Part shown: positions 15,506 to 24,619 of the stretch, one piece after another
Layout of the letters: every line of letters begins with the position of its first letter
How positions within the stretch are numbered: the stretch's first letter is position 1
Assembly (NCBI GenBank): GCA_944325245.1
Contig: CALUZM010000001.1
Span: 38,682 to 102,681 of the forward strand
Source of the DNA: an uncultured Massilimicrobiota sp.
GTDB taxonomy: Bacteria > Bacillota_I > Bacilli_A > Erysipelotrichales > Coprobacillaceae
Reading direction: 5' to 3'
Length of the DNA stretch: 64,000 bases
Program-made: the position numbers and the translations under genes
Notes under the pieces: generated by a model
Told to the model about the DNA's origin: nothing
What the model saw: the letters and a program-made list of their open reading frames with translations, nothing else
The model's database searches: none

Positions 15506-15545
15506 AAACAGAGGCCTTTATAATATTATGCTTCTGTTTTATTTT
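15506..15545 (+). terminator. Terminator of toxN
   Basis: AAACAGAGGC pairs with GCTTCTGTTT (one G-T pair) around a 14-nt AT loop and is followed by TTATTTT. It closes the toxin-antitoxin transcription unit. Confidence 0.82.
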
Positions 15546-15644
15546 ATTATGTGTATACATATAATAATTTAGTAATATATCAACAGATGTTTTCAATATT
15601 TTTTAATATATTCTTTTCATAATAATAAGCTTAAATATAAAGAA

Positions 15645-15671
15645 AGCTATTGATAAAAATTATCAATAGCT
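15645..15671 (-). terminator. Terminator of the GH16-GH29 operon
   Basis: AGCTATTGATA (15645-15655) pairs perfectly with TATCAATAGCT (15661-15671). On the minus strand it is followed by TTCTTTATATTT. It lies 17 nt past the alpha-L-fucosidase stop. Confidence 0.8.
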
Positions 15672-15687
15672 AATCTTCAAAATAGTA

Positions 15688-18600
15688 TTAATCTTGAGAA
15701 TCAGATTTTTTATTTTTCATAACTACAAATAAACATGCAGCTCCTAATAAAGCTATTACAAATACTCCTATAACTTGTTCATCACTAGTTTTCACTTTAT
15801 CATGAGATGAAGTTGTCCCATTTACTGTTGGTGTAGTAGAAGGTTTTTCTCCAGTTTGTCCTGAATTTCCTTGATTTGGATTATCTTGACCTGGTTTTTC
15901 AGGTGTATCTGTACCTGGATTCATTTCATCACTCTTACCTTTAACAGTAACTGTAAATTGAGTTTCAAATTCACCATAATGTACAGTTAAAGTTTGTTCA
16001 CCAACTTTTGATGAATCAAATCCTGTTACTTCTACTTTATGAGTAATATCAGTCGTTGCACCTGTATCATATTTTGCTATAACTTTTAATCCTGTTAAAT
16101 CAAGCGTATCTCCAAGTGCATAAACCGTCTTACTTGGCATTTGTTCAATTGCGATACTTTCAATCTTTCCATTTGATACTTCTTGTAATTTAATTTTTGC
16201 ATTATCAATAGCTAAATCACCATCTGATTTTGCTAAAGATTTAGCAGTAATAACAACTTGAGAAATACCAGTTTCTTGAATATTCAATGGTATTGATTTT
16301 TCTATTAATGTTTCTGAAGCATCTAAAGAAATTGTTTGTTTAACAATATGATCTCCACTAATGATAAGTGACATAGGTTGAGTTGCCTGATATGTGAAAT
16401 CAAAATTATATAAACCTGCTTTTTGGACATTTAATGGTACAGTAATTGTATTTCCATCTTTAATCTTATTAATCAAACGACCATTACTATAATCATTTCC
16501 ATTAACCATCTTTAAGTATTCATTAGCAACAATATTTTCATGTTTTGAATCTAAAATACCTAATTCTGCTTCTAAAACTTTTTCATCTTCAAGATTATCT
16601 GGTAAGATCATAGCATTTCTTACAGAATATTGACTAATAGCTTCAAGATTATTGTAAGCTTCCATTAAAGCATTAGATAATTTCATTTTTTCATCATCAC
16701 TCATAGAATTGTCATCTACTGCTGCTTTAGCTTTTATATAAGCTTGATCAAAGGCATCCCAGCTTTCAGCTTTATACCATGATTCACTAATATTTGAAGT
16801 TTGTTCTACAGCATCAGCTATTCTCTTATCATTTTCAACAATAAGAACTCTGGCTGTACTTCTCATACCAAGTTGTGCTCCACCTGTTGGTGAGAAAATT
16901 TCTACATAAAAATCTTTATTTCCAGTCACATCCAAATTATCAATAGTTTTTAAAGTTACATATTTTACTTTTTCTCCATCTTTGAATGTGATTGTTTCAT
17001 TTGTAATATTTTCATAATATTGCCCTTGTACTGCTGTACCTGGAGGTGTTGTAACATTAACAGTAACTTCTCCTGTTGATCCCCCGTTACGTTTAATCTT
17101 AACTTTGATAGAGTCTCCTTCAGTGACTTGATATGAATCTGTTTCAATTTCAAATAAACCATTTTCATTTGTACCTAAATAGTAACCATATGCAAAGTTT
17201 ACAGGTTTTCTATTTGTACCTGTTGTTAATTGAATTGTATGTGTTCCTGCACCTAAAGTTGGAGATTCATACAATATTTGACCTGGTGTTATTTCTCCAG
17301 CTGAAGCATTAGCTGAACTTGTATATTTTCCATCAATATAAATATCAAATGAACCATAGTCAGGTCCTTTTGTACCTACTAATGCAAAGTATGTTCCTTC
17401 AAATGTATACTTAATATTTGCCCAACCATCAGTTGTTGTATAACTTCCATCTTCTTGTTTTTCCCAACCTGTATTTCCTTGATGGTCATCATCCCAAGAA
17501 CCTTTATTTAATTCCAATCCTTCATCACCTGGAACAAATTTTGTATATGCTTCTGGTAAAGGTTGAGTTTTTTCAAAACCATCAGCTGTTTTATAAATAC
17601 CAACTTCACTGATCATTGGTTCAGCATAAGAATCAGAAATATGAATTCTAATAGCTTTTGCTTGAACTGGATCAATTCTTAATAATTTTTTAGCTCCAAT
17701 AGTATGACCATCTTCAAAAGGTAACCATTGTCCATCTGCAGTTTGATATTCTACTTCAAACTCACTAATTCTTTGTCCCTTTTCAATATATTCTTCAATT
17801 GATACAACATCAAATTCTTTCACTTCATCAAATTCAATTTCTAAAGTTCCCGTTTTTTCACCTTTTTCTGTTGTCCAATAAGTATTTTCATCACCATCAA
17901 TTGCTTTAGCTGGTGAATACTCTTTTGCATTTTCATAAACAGATGAAGCTCCTGCTTTAGAATTTTGTGCTAATAAATTTGTTTTAAATGTATTATCAAT
18001 TGCATTTTTAAATTCATTTAAACGAGAATAAATACTTCCATCTAAATCCCCTGTTTGATTTGGTGGAAAGTTCAATAATAATGGTGACCCATTACCTACT
18101 GTTTGGAAATAAATATTTCCTAATTGACTTATAGATTTTGGTAAATCTCCATCGTGATAGAACCAACCAGAAGTAATACTGACATCACTTTCTGGAACTG
18201 ACCAATGGTCACCATCTGGAATACCATAAGTGAATCCATCAGCTTCACTATATCCGTCACCTTTTTCAGAATCTACCTTAGCCCAAGTTGTATCACTTGC
18301 TTGACCTTTTTCATTTCCAATCCAGTGAATTCCACCTTCTGTTCCACCACCAAAAATAAGAATACCTGGTTCATTATCTTTGATAGTTTTTAAAATACGT
18401 TTTGTATCATATTCTTGAGCATCGCCACCTTCTCCTTTGGCACCATCCATCCACCATTCTGTGAATTTTCCATGATTACCATATTTAGGATTAGTAACAA
18501 TTTCTTCAATTTGATTTACATAATAATCATTATAATCTAAAACATCTTTTTCTTTGACTTCTTCCATTGTCATACCATCAACAGGATTTCCATTTTCATC

Positions 18601-19164
18601 TAACAATGGATTTCCATCTTTATCATAATATCCATAACTTTCAGCATTTTCGTCCCATGGAGATAAGTATAATCCCATATCCATATCATATTCAGTACAA
18701 GCTGCTGAAATTTCTGCTAAAATATCTCCCTTACCATCTTTATATGGTGAATTTTCAATATCATGTTCTGTATATTCACTTGGCCAAATACAGAAACCAT
18801 CATGATGCTTTGCAGTGACAATAACTTTTTTAAATCCTGCATTTTTCAATGCTTCAACCATTGATTTTGCACTTTCTCCAAAATCTCCTGTAGGATTGAA
18901 TACAGATGGAGATTCTGTTCCATCTCCCCATTCATTACCCGTAAATGTATTTACACCAAAATGTATGAATGCAGCTAATTCATCATCGTGATATTGAAGC
19001 TGTGCTTCATTTGGTAAAGCTCCCCAGCTTTCTGGTTCAGTAACTGTTTTATCTTCTAAATCAGTGTCATAGACTAAGGCATTTGAAGAGTAAACAGCTG
19101 AACCAACAATTGTCATTGCAAGTGTACCTGCTAAGGTACCTTTTAAAATCTTACTTTTATTCAT
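15688..19164 (-). CDS. Secreted, wall-anchored GH29 alpha-L-fucosidase, multidomain
   Basis: A 1158-residue enzyme that removes fucose from glycans outside the cell. After a signal peptide (1-~29) comes the GH29 barrel (~45-395) with the family signature VTAKHHDGFCIWPS and the likely nucleophile Asp240 in TEWWMDGA. Next are a discoidin/F5-8C-like domain (~400-530), a CBM-like domain (~540-665), a Calx-beta-like domain (~670-780), a FIVAR-like helical region, another beta-rich CBM-like part and a bacterial Ig-like domain. The C-terminus has a Pro/Thr-rich linker, a VKTSD motif in place of LPXTG, a hydrophobic helix and a KNKK tail, so sortase anchoring is likely. It is 20 nt downstream of a GH16 gene. 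Confidence 0.9.
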   Translation of the reverse strand: MNKSKILKGTLAGTLAMTIVGSAVYSSNALVYDTDLEDKTVTEPESWGALPNEAQLQYHDDELAAFIHFGVNTFTGNEWGDGTESPSVFNPTGDFGESAKSMVEALKNAGFKKVIVTAKHHDGFCIWPSEYTEHDIENSPYKDGKGDILAEISAACTEYDMDMGLYLSPWDENAESYGYYDKDGNPLLDENGNPVDGMTMEEVKEKDVLDYNDYYVNQIEEIVTNPKYGNHGKFTEWWMDGAKGEGGDAQEYDTKRILKTIKDNEPGILIFGGGTEGGIHWIGNEKGQASDTTWAKVDSEKGDGYSEADGFTYGIPDGDHWSVPESDVSITSGWFYHDGDLPKSISQLGNIYFQTVGNGSPLLLNFPPNQTGDLDGSIYSRLNEFKNAIDNTFKTNLLAQNSKAGASSVYENAKEYSPAKAIDGDENTYWTTEKGEKTGTLEIEFDEVKEFDVVSIEEYIEKGQRISEFEVEYQTADGQWLPFEDGHTIGAKKLLRIDPVQAKAIRIHISDSYAEPMISEVGIYKTADGFEKTQPLPEAYTKFVPGDEGLELNKGSWDDDHQGNTGWEKQEDGSYTTTDGWANIKYTFEGTYFALVGTKGPDYGSFDIYIDGKYTSSANASAGEITPGQILYESPTLGAGTHTIQLTTGTNRKPVNFAYGYYLGTNENGLFEIETDSYQVTEGDSIKVKIKRNGGSTGEVTVNVTTPPGTAVQGQYYENITNETITFKDGEKVKYVTLKTIDNLDVTGNKDFYVEIFSPTGGAQLGMRSTARVLIVENDKRIADAVEQTSNISESWYKAESWDAFDQAYIKAKAAVDDNSMSDDEKMKLSNALMEAYNNLEAISQYSVRNAMILPDNLEDEKVLEAELGILDSKHENIVANEYLKMVNGNDYSNGRLINKIKDGNTITVPLNVQKAGLYNFDFTYQATQPMSLIISGDHIVKQTISLDASETLIEKSIPLNIQETGISQVVITAKSLAKSDGDLAIDNAKIKLQEVSNGKIESIAIEQMPSKTVYALGDTLDLTGLKVIAKYDTGATTDITHKVEVTGFDSSKVGEQTLTVHYGEFETQFTVTVKGKSDEMNPGTDTPEKPGQDNPNQGNSGQTGEKPSTTPTVNGTTSSHDKVKTSDEQVIGVFVIALLGAACLFVVMKNKKSDSQD

Positions 19165-19184
19165 AGTTGTTCCCTTCTCTTTCC

Positions 19185-21446
19185 TTATTTAACATGTAAT
19201 GTTGCACACGCTCTTGTATATACGTTATTTTCACCAATAGTAGAATAAACAATTTCATATGTTCCTTCTTTTGAGAAATCAATTTCACTTGTTCTTGTTC
19301 TACCATTCCACATTAATTTTTGCCCATCATTGATTGAACAGCTTACATCTAATGCTTTACCATTAGCATCAGTTGCCTTAACATTATCCAATAATGATGA
19401 TAATTGTGATTCATCACTAATTGTTATGTCTTTTACACCACTAAAAGTTGGTGCTGTCGCATAATATTTGTCAGCAGCTTCTTTTTGAGCAGCTGTCTGG
19501 CTATAACTTACATAATCAATAATGAAATCCATAGGGAAATCTGTATCTTCGTTAGGGAAACCAGGCCATGCTCCTCCTGCAGCCAAGTTAAATAATAAGT
19601 AATGAGGTTTTTGGAAATAATCTAAATCTGTAATATAAATTGTGCTATAAACATTACCATCGACATACCATTCAATTGTATCAGGATTCCATACAATACC
19701 AAATGTATGATAATCATCATTAAAAGTTCCTTCTTTTAATGAATAAGTATTTGTTTGAGCCTTATCACCATTTTCTGTCAATCCATTATGAATTGTTCCA
19801 TGTACTGTACTATCACTTGTACCAGAAACATCTGGATTAGCTCCAATTAATTCCATAATATCAATTTCACCACACATTGGCCATCCAACACCTTGTTTAG
19901 AATCAACCAATCCATCTAACGTGAAATCATTACCTAAAGTCCAGAACGCAGGGAATGCCCCAGCGCCTTTTGGTAATTTAGCTCTCATTTCAATTTTTCC
20001 ATATAAGAACTCTTTCTTACCAAATGTTGCAATACTTCCTGAGTCATATTTCTTAACAATATCACTACCATCTGCATTGTAGTGCACACGATATTCACCT
20101 TTTTTTGTTGCACGTAAATATAATTTCCCATCTTCAACAAAAACATTATCTTTATTAGAAACATAATCTTGAGGTTCAATACCACGTTTATGTCCTAATT
20201 GATATGACCAAGTGCTTTTATCTAAAGTGTCGAAATCATCACGCCATACTTCAGTATATTGACTTGCTTGTTCTTCTTGTTCTTCTTCTTTTTCTTCTTC
20301 TTGAACCTTATCATATACTGATTTTTCATAAACACGCATATCACTAACATTTACTGTAGCATGATATGATGCCTGTTCTGCTTCATTTCCATTATCAGGA
20401 CCATATTTATAAACATTTAATATAACTTTATCATAATTACCTGAATTAAATGCAATTTCAACATCACTCCAAGAAGTACCACCAGGGTATTGCTCTCCTA
20501 ATCGAGTTGTTGATGCATTCTCATCATTATTTGGCCCCTCTACTGAAACTGTTGTTCCTGCTTGTGCAGAACTATGTTTGACACGTACTTTAAAAATATA
20601 TTCAGTATTTGGTTTAACTTGCGCAGCAGTTCTTACCCAAACATCTCCATTTTCAGCAGGCAATACAAATCCATTGGCGTTTTCACCATAACCTTCCCCA
20701 ATTGTTACTGGATTATCTGCTGGAGCATTTGAATAAAAATCTCCTGAGTTCCATCCCAATGGCCAACCATCATTTCCTTTAATACTATCTTGTGTGATAC
20801 CAATTAAATCACTATTCTTAATTAAGTTTTCTAATTTTGTTTTTGATTCTTCTTTTTCTTCATACTTTGTATACTCTGCTTTTTTCATTAATACAGCTTC
20901 ATCAAAATACATAGTTGAATTAAAGATTGAATCTTCATTCTCAGTATACTTTAAAACTCCAATTGTGATTTTATCGTGATCACCTGAATTAAATTCAATT
21001 TTTGCTTTGGTCCAGTCAGTTCCTCCAATGTATTGATCTTCAATACCTTCAATTTTTCCTCCTTTTTCATCAGCAACTTGAACAATAGCTTGTGCACCAG
21101 ATAATGATGTTCTCACATAAGTACTAAATACATAATCCGTATTCTTTTCTACCTCAATGACTTGTCTAATCCAGACATTACCATTTTTAGCAGGTAGAAT
21201 TGCAGAGCGTTCGCTTTCATTGTAGCCAATGAAACTGACCCCCCCTCCGCTGTTTGAATACCATGTTCCAACATTCATATTGGATGCATCTTCAGGTTTT
21301 CCAATGTCAGCAGATTTGATTTCTTCAAAATCACCATTGGAAATGAGATTGCTAGCAGCATTGACATTCCAGTTTTGTGGAATCATTGTTCCCAACATAG
21401 CAAATGTCATTGCTCCAGCGACAAAAACTTTCTTTTTGGTCTTCAT
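19185..21446 (-). CDS. Secreted GH16 endo-glycosidase with two N-terminal carbohydrate-binding domains
   Basis: A 753-residue exported enzyme. A signal peptide ends near residue 31. Two related CBM4/9-like domains (~33-190 and ~205-375) each contain NGDVW/NGNVW and a late beta-strand. An acidic Glu-rich linker (~382-393) follows. The GH16 jelly roll is at ~398-665 with the active-site signature GEIDIMELIG (Glu527, Asp529, Glu532). The last ~80 residues look Ig-like. No sorting signal is seen, so it is probably released. GH16 enzymes cut beta-1,3/1,4-glucans or beta-galactans. With a fucosidase in the same operon, mucin O-glycans or other fucosylated beta-galactose polymers are reasonable substrates, but this is inferred. 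Confidence 0.88.
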   Translation of the reverse strand: MKTKKKVFVAGAMTFAMLGTMIPQNWNVNAASNLISNGDFEEIKSADIGKPEDASNMNVGTWYSNSGGGVSFIGYNESERSAILPAKNGNVWIRQVIEVEKNTDYVFSTYVRTSLSGAQAIVQVADEKGGKIEGIEDQYIGGTDWTKAKIEFNSGDHDKITIGVLKYTENEDSIFNSTMYFDEAVLMKKAEYTKYEEKEESKTKLENLIKNSDLIGITQDSIKGNDGWPLGWNSGDFYSNAPADNPVTIGEGYGENANGFVLPAENGDVWVRTAAQVKPNTEYIFKVRVKHSSAQAGTTVSVEGPNNDENASTTRLGEQYPGGTSWSDVEIAFNSGNYDKVILNVYKYGPDNGNEAEQASYHATVNVSDMRVYEKSVYDKVQEEEKEEEQEEQASQYTEVWRDDFDTLDKSTWSYQLGHKRGIEPQDYVSNKDNVFVEDGKLYLRATKKGEYRVHYNADGSDIVKKYDSGSIATFGKKEFLYGKIEMRAKLPKGAGAFPAFWTLGNDFTLDGLVDSKQGVGWPMCGEIDIMELIGANPDVSGTSDSTVHGTIHNGLTENGDKAQTNTYSLKEGTFNDDYHTFGIVWNPDTIEWYVDGNVYSTIYITDLDYFQKPHYLLFNLAAGGAWPGFPNEDTDFPMDFIIDYVSYSQTAAQKEAADKYYATAPTFSGVKDITISDESQLSSLLDNVKATDANGKALDVSCSINDGQKLMWNGRTRTSEIDFSKEGTYEIVYSTIGENNVYTRACATLHVK

Positions 21447-21462
21447 ACCTTTCTCCTTTCCT

Positions 21463-21505
21463 GTTTAGTAAAAATATAAAGTTTTTTTATTTCTTTTTAC
21501 TAAAC
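21463..21505. promoter_or_regulatory. Long hairpin or operator in the 5' leader of the GH16-GH29 operon
   Basis: GTTTAGTAAAAA (21463-21474) and TTTTTACTAAAC (21494-21505) are perfect 12-bp inverted repeats 19 nt apart. A third TTTTTACTA follows directly (21506-21514). They lie between the promoter and the ribosome-binding site, so they can act as a repressor site or as an mRNA hairpin. Confidence 0.6.
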
Positions 21506-21519
21506 TTTTTACTATGGCT

Positions 21520-21548
21520 AGTATATACTTATAGATTTATTTTTGCAA
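21520..21548 (-). promoter_or_regulatory. Promoter of the GH16-GH29 operon
   Basis: On the minus strand TTGCAA (21548-21543), a 17-nt spacer and TATACT (21525-21520). The start site would fall just before the 12-bp inverted repeats. Confidence 0.65.
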
Positions 21549-21628
21549 GCGATTTCATCATTTTTTGTTTTATTTTTTATTATCCTTAATATAAGTCCCT
21601 TATAAAATTCACAGAGCAAATAAAAAAA

Positions 21629-21647
21629 GAGATAGTTTTCCTATCTC
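21629..21647 (-). terminator. Terminator of the G5/3D-domain gene
   Basis: GAGATAG pairs with CTATCTC around a 5-nt loop. On the minus strand it is followed by TTTTTTTATTT. It overlaps the end of the coding region. Confidence 0.85.
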
Positions 21648-22579
21648 CAAAAATTCGCATTTCCACTACCAAGAGAAACAACTTCAAATTTGGTATTATG
21701 TGAGGTGCCACCACCAAAATATCTTTTCCCAGAACCTTCACTACCATTAAAAATATCTATTTTATTTCCCTTAATAGCACCACCACGATCTACAACAATT
21801 CCATAAATAGTCCCTGCTGTATTTAAATTATGATTAGAAATCTTAATCACAGTTCCAAATGGAATAGATCGATCAGCAGCCAAACAATAATATTTCTTTC
21901 CTTTATAATATAAGTAAGGTGAGTTGGTATTATTGACTCCACTCGTTGGGGATAATTTCACACCAGATGAAGATGTTCCTCCACATCCTGTACAATCTCC
22001 ACCATATATTGTCAATCTACCTGTAAAAGTTGTACCTTTTAAAACACCACCATATTGAATAATCTTATCTACTGGCTTTTCAATAATTTCTTCTTTAATC
22101 ATTTGACGATCAGTTTCTTTTCCATTAGCATAAGTCAACAGATAAGTTCTTTTAGCTTTTCCATCTTTTCCTTTTTGAACAACTGTTTTTGTCCAGCTTC
22201 CACTACCTTTGGTTTTTGTTGAGTATGGTATTGTTTCTATTTTTTCTATTGTTTTCGTTTCAACTCTTGTAATTTTAATCAAATCATCCTGTTGAACAAT
22301 AGCATCTTTATCTTTATTTAAAGTATCCTTCTGATCTAACTCAACATTTAATTCATTTAAGACATTTGATACTGTATCCTGCTTGACCAAATAATCTTTT
22401 TCCTCCTGTAAACCATCTTTTAAACGAATATCTACAGTTGGAATAAAATCTGTAATCTGATTAACAGCTCCTGATGATACAGTTGCTAACATAATAACAA
22501 CATATACCACAGCCATCGCTAAAATTCCTTTTGTTCGGCTATCAGCCGAGACAATTGCCTCTTTAGCTTTTTGTAACAT
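21641..22579 (-). CDS. YabE-like protein: DUF348, G5 and 3D (resuscitation-type) domains
   Basis: A 312-residue envelope protein. A membrane anchor lies at ~18-38. It is followed by one ubiquitin-like DUF348 unit (~55-100), a G5 domain (~105-190) and a C-terminal 3D domain (~205-310). The 3D domain carries the three-Asp pattern seen in LTIYGGDCTGCGG, CLAADRSIPFGT and GIVVDRGGAI, and is related to MltA-type lytic enzymes acting on peptidoglycan. It is shorter than B. subtilis YabE, with one DUF348 repeat instead of several. It lies 12 nt after tatD, as in the yabD-yabE order of Bacillus. Two extra Cys in the 3D domain (DCTGCGG) might form a disulfide or bind metal. Confidence 0.85.
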   Translation of the reverse strand: MLQKAKEAIVSADSRTKGILAMAVVYVVIMLATVSSGAVNQITDFIPTVDIRLKDGLQEEKDYLVKQDTVSNVLNELNVELDQKDTLNKDKDAIVQQDDLIKITRVETKTIEKIETIPYSTKTKGSGSWTKTVVQKGKDGKAKRTYLLTYANGKETDRQMIKEEIIEKPVDKIIQYGGVLKGTTFTGRLTIYGGDCTGCGGTSSSGVKLSPTSGVNNTNSPYLYYKGKKYYCLAADRSIPFGTVIKISNHNLNTAGTIYGIVVDRGGAIKGNKIDIFNGSEGSGKRYFGGGTSHNTKFEVVSLGSGNANFWR

Positions 22580-22591
22580 AAAATATCCTCC

Positions 22592-23350
22592 TTATTTAAT
22601 CCCAAACATTTTTTTGGCATTAAATGTTGTGATTCTAGCAACGTCTTCTATCTCCATGTTCTTTAGCTTTGCTATTTCCTGGGCAATATACACAACATTT
22701 GCTGGCTCATTCAACTTTCCTCGAAATGGGTGAGGTGTTAAATAAGGGCAGTCCGTTTCAATCATTAAATGTTCTATATCAATTGATTGAGCAACTTCTT
22801 TAGGGACTTTTGCATTCTTAAATGTCACGGGTCCAGCTAATGATATTTCAAAACCTATATCAATATATCGCTTTGCCATTTCAGCCGATCCACTATAACA
22901 ATGCATAATGCCATAATGTGCAGTTTGTTTTAAGATATTGTAAGTATCTTCATAGGCATCTCTAGCATGAATCACAATGGGCTTTTGATATTTTTTAGCA
23001 ATTTCAATTTGCTTTATAAAAATATCTTTTTGCTTTTCATGAGGGACTTCTTCCCAATAATAATCTAAACCTATTTCTCCTAAAGCCACTACACATGGGT
23101 CTTGAAGTATTTTTTCAATTTCATTTAAATCCTCATCCGTTGTATCCTTACAATCATTAGGACTTATTCCGACTGCTGCATAGATAAATGAATACTCATG
23201 AGCTATCTCAACAGCCTTCTTTGATGACTCTAAATCATATCCTACAACAACCATATTTTCGACTTGATGATCTAAAGCATTTTGAATAAATTGATCTCTA
23301 TCAGGATACAATTGTTCACTATTTAAATGTGTATGTGTATTGAAATACAT
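22592..23350 (-). CDS. TatD-family metal-dependent deoxyribonuclease/hydrolase
   Basis: A ~252-residue TIM-barrel hydrolase. The metal-binding HxH is at the start (MYFNTHTHLN), LGEIGLDYYW carries the bridging Glu, PIVIHARDA and IMHCYSG supply further His, and IETDCPYLTPHPFRG the last Asp. ATG at 23350 is chosen because AGGG lies 8 nt before it; the upstream codons back to 23377 lack a site and would run through the promoter. The family includes YabD, a 3'-5' DNase in repair. The neighbour order with the YabE-like gene is conserved in Bacillota. Confidence 0.88.
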   Translation of the reverse strand: MYFNTHTHLNSEQLYPDRDQFIQNALDHQVENMVVVGYDLESSKKAVEIAHEYSFIYAAVGISPNDCKDTTDEDLNEIEKILQDPCVVALGEIGLDYYWEEVPHEKQKDIFIKQIEIAKKYQKPIVIHARDAYEDTYNILKQTAHYGIMHCYSGSAEMAKRYIDIGFEISLAGPVTFKNAKVPKEVAQSIDIEHLMIETDCPYLTPHPFRGKLNEPANVVYIAQEIAKLKNMEIEDVARITTFNAKKMFGIK

Positions 23351-23367
23351 CTTCATCACCCTGAGGC

Positions 23368-23396
23368 ATAATAACAAATATTTAAAGCTTTGTCAA
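23368..23396 (-). promoter_or_regulatory. Promoter of tatD
   Basis: On the minus strand TTGACA (23396-23391), a 17-nt spacer and TATTAT (23373-23368). The leader would be very short (~10 nt before the ribosome-binding site). The rest of the 23397-23610 gap is AT-rich with no gene recognised. Confidence 0.6.
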
Positions 23397-23610
23397 ATTT
23401 CTAAAAACACAAATATACAATTAATTACCATTTTATCGACATTTTTCTTATTCACAATTCCATATATTTGTCATTATAACAAACATCATTCTATACTCTT
23501 TTGAAATATTCCAATCTATAAATATTTGTCAAAAAACGTTGAAATCACCAACATCATATTTATAGTATGTCTATTTCACAATTATTTAATCAAATTCTCA
23601 TAACAAAATA

Positions 23611-23634
23611 AAAAGGAGATTCTTCAATCTCCCA
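23611..23634 (-). terminator. Terminator of glmU-prs
   Basis: GGGAGATTGAAGAATCTCC followed by TTTTTATTTT on the minus strand, starting 8 nt after the prs stop codon. Confidence 0.85.
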
Positions 23635-23641
23635 TCAATCA

Positions 23642-24601
23642 CTATTCACCCTTAAAATCAAAATGTTTGAAAACATCACTTACAGGTAAATCATTTTCAA
23701 TACTTTCAATAGTATAAGCCAATAATTCAGCTACACTGATTTGTACTAATTTATCAAAACGTTTTTCTTCTGGAATCGCAATTGTATCAGTAATAATAAC
23801 TTCTTTAGCGACACAATCTTTTAATCTATCTACTGCTGGTCCTGATAATACACCATGAGTACAAGCAATATATACATCTTTAGCACCTTTTTCTTTTAAG
23901 ATTTGTGCTCCTGCAACAATTGTTCCTGCAGTGTCAATCATATCATCAATTAAGACACAGTTTTTACCTGCAACATCCCCAATAATACCCATAACTTCTG
24001 CGACATTTGGTTTTGGACGTCTCTTGTCAATGATTGCAATTGGACAATCCAATGCTTCTGACATTTTTCTTGCACGAGTTGCTCCACCATGATCTGGTGA
24101 TACAACACATAAATCTTCAATATTTTTATTTTTAATATATCTACAAATAAGAGGTAAAGCTTCCATTTCATCAACAGGAATATCAAAGAATCCCTGAATT
24201 TGACGAGCATGTAAGTCTACTGTAACAACTCTATCTACTCCCGCTACTGTTAATAAATCAGCAACTAAACGTGATGTGATTGGTTGTCTTGGCTTTGCTT
24301 TTCTATCTTGTCTTGCATATCCAAAATATGGTATAACTGCTGTAATTTCTTTAGCTGATGCACGTTTTAAAGCATCAGTTAAAACTAAAATTTCCATTAA
24401 ATTTTCAGTTACTGGATTTGATGTTGATTGTACAATAAAGACATCTTTTCCACGTACTGATTCTTCAATTTCAACTAAGATTTCACCATCTGCAAAATGA
24501 TGAACTTTACTTTTTCCAACTTCTGTTCCCAAAATATCTGCCATTGAGTTGGCTAATTCCTGATTAGATGATAAAGCAAATATTGTTATATTATTTTTCA
24601 T
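23642..24601 (-). CDS. prs: Ribose-phosphate pyrophosphokinase
   Basis: Makes PRPP from ribose 5-phosphate and ATP for purine, pyrimidine, His, Trp and NAD synthesis. The 319-residue length is standard. Visible motifs are IPYFGYARQDRKAKPRQPI (flexible ATP loop), VDLHARQIQGFFDIPVDE, VVSPDHGGATRAR and the PRPP-binding loop VLIDDMIDTAGTI. It lies 18 nt after glmU, the order found in Bacillus, and the two are surely co-transcribed. A terminator follows. Confidence 0.97.
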   Translation of the reverse strand: MKNNITIFALSSNQELANSMADILGTEVGKSKVHHFADGEILVEIEESVRGKDVFIVQSTSNPVTENLMEILVLTDALKRASAKEITAVIPYFGYARQDRKAKPRQPITSRLVADLLTVAGVDRVVTVDLHARQIQGFFDIPVDEMEALPLICRYIKNKNIEDLCVVSPDHGGATRARKMSEALDCPIAIIDKRRPKPNVAEVMGIIGDVAGKNCVLIDDMIDTAGTIVAGAQILKEKGAKDVYIACTHGVLSGPAVDRLKDCVAKEVIITDTIAIPEEKRFDKLVQISVAELLAYTIESIENDLPVSDVFKHFDFKGE

Positions 24602-24619
24602 TTTTACCTCATATTCTCC

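Noticed and set aside
23397..23610. Possible small RNA or gene between tatD and prs
   Set aside because: The stretch is AT-rich with no convincing hairpin, open frame or conserved motif apart from the tatD promoter and the prs terminator at its ends.
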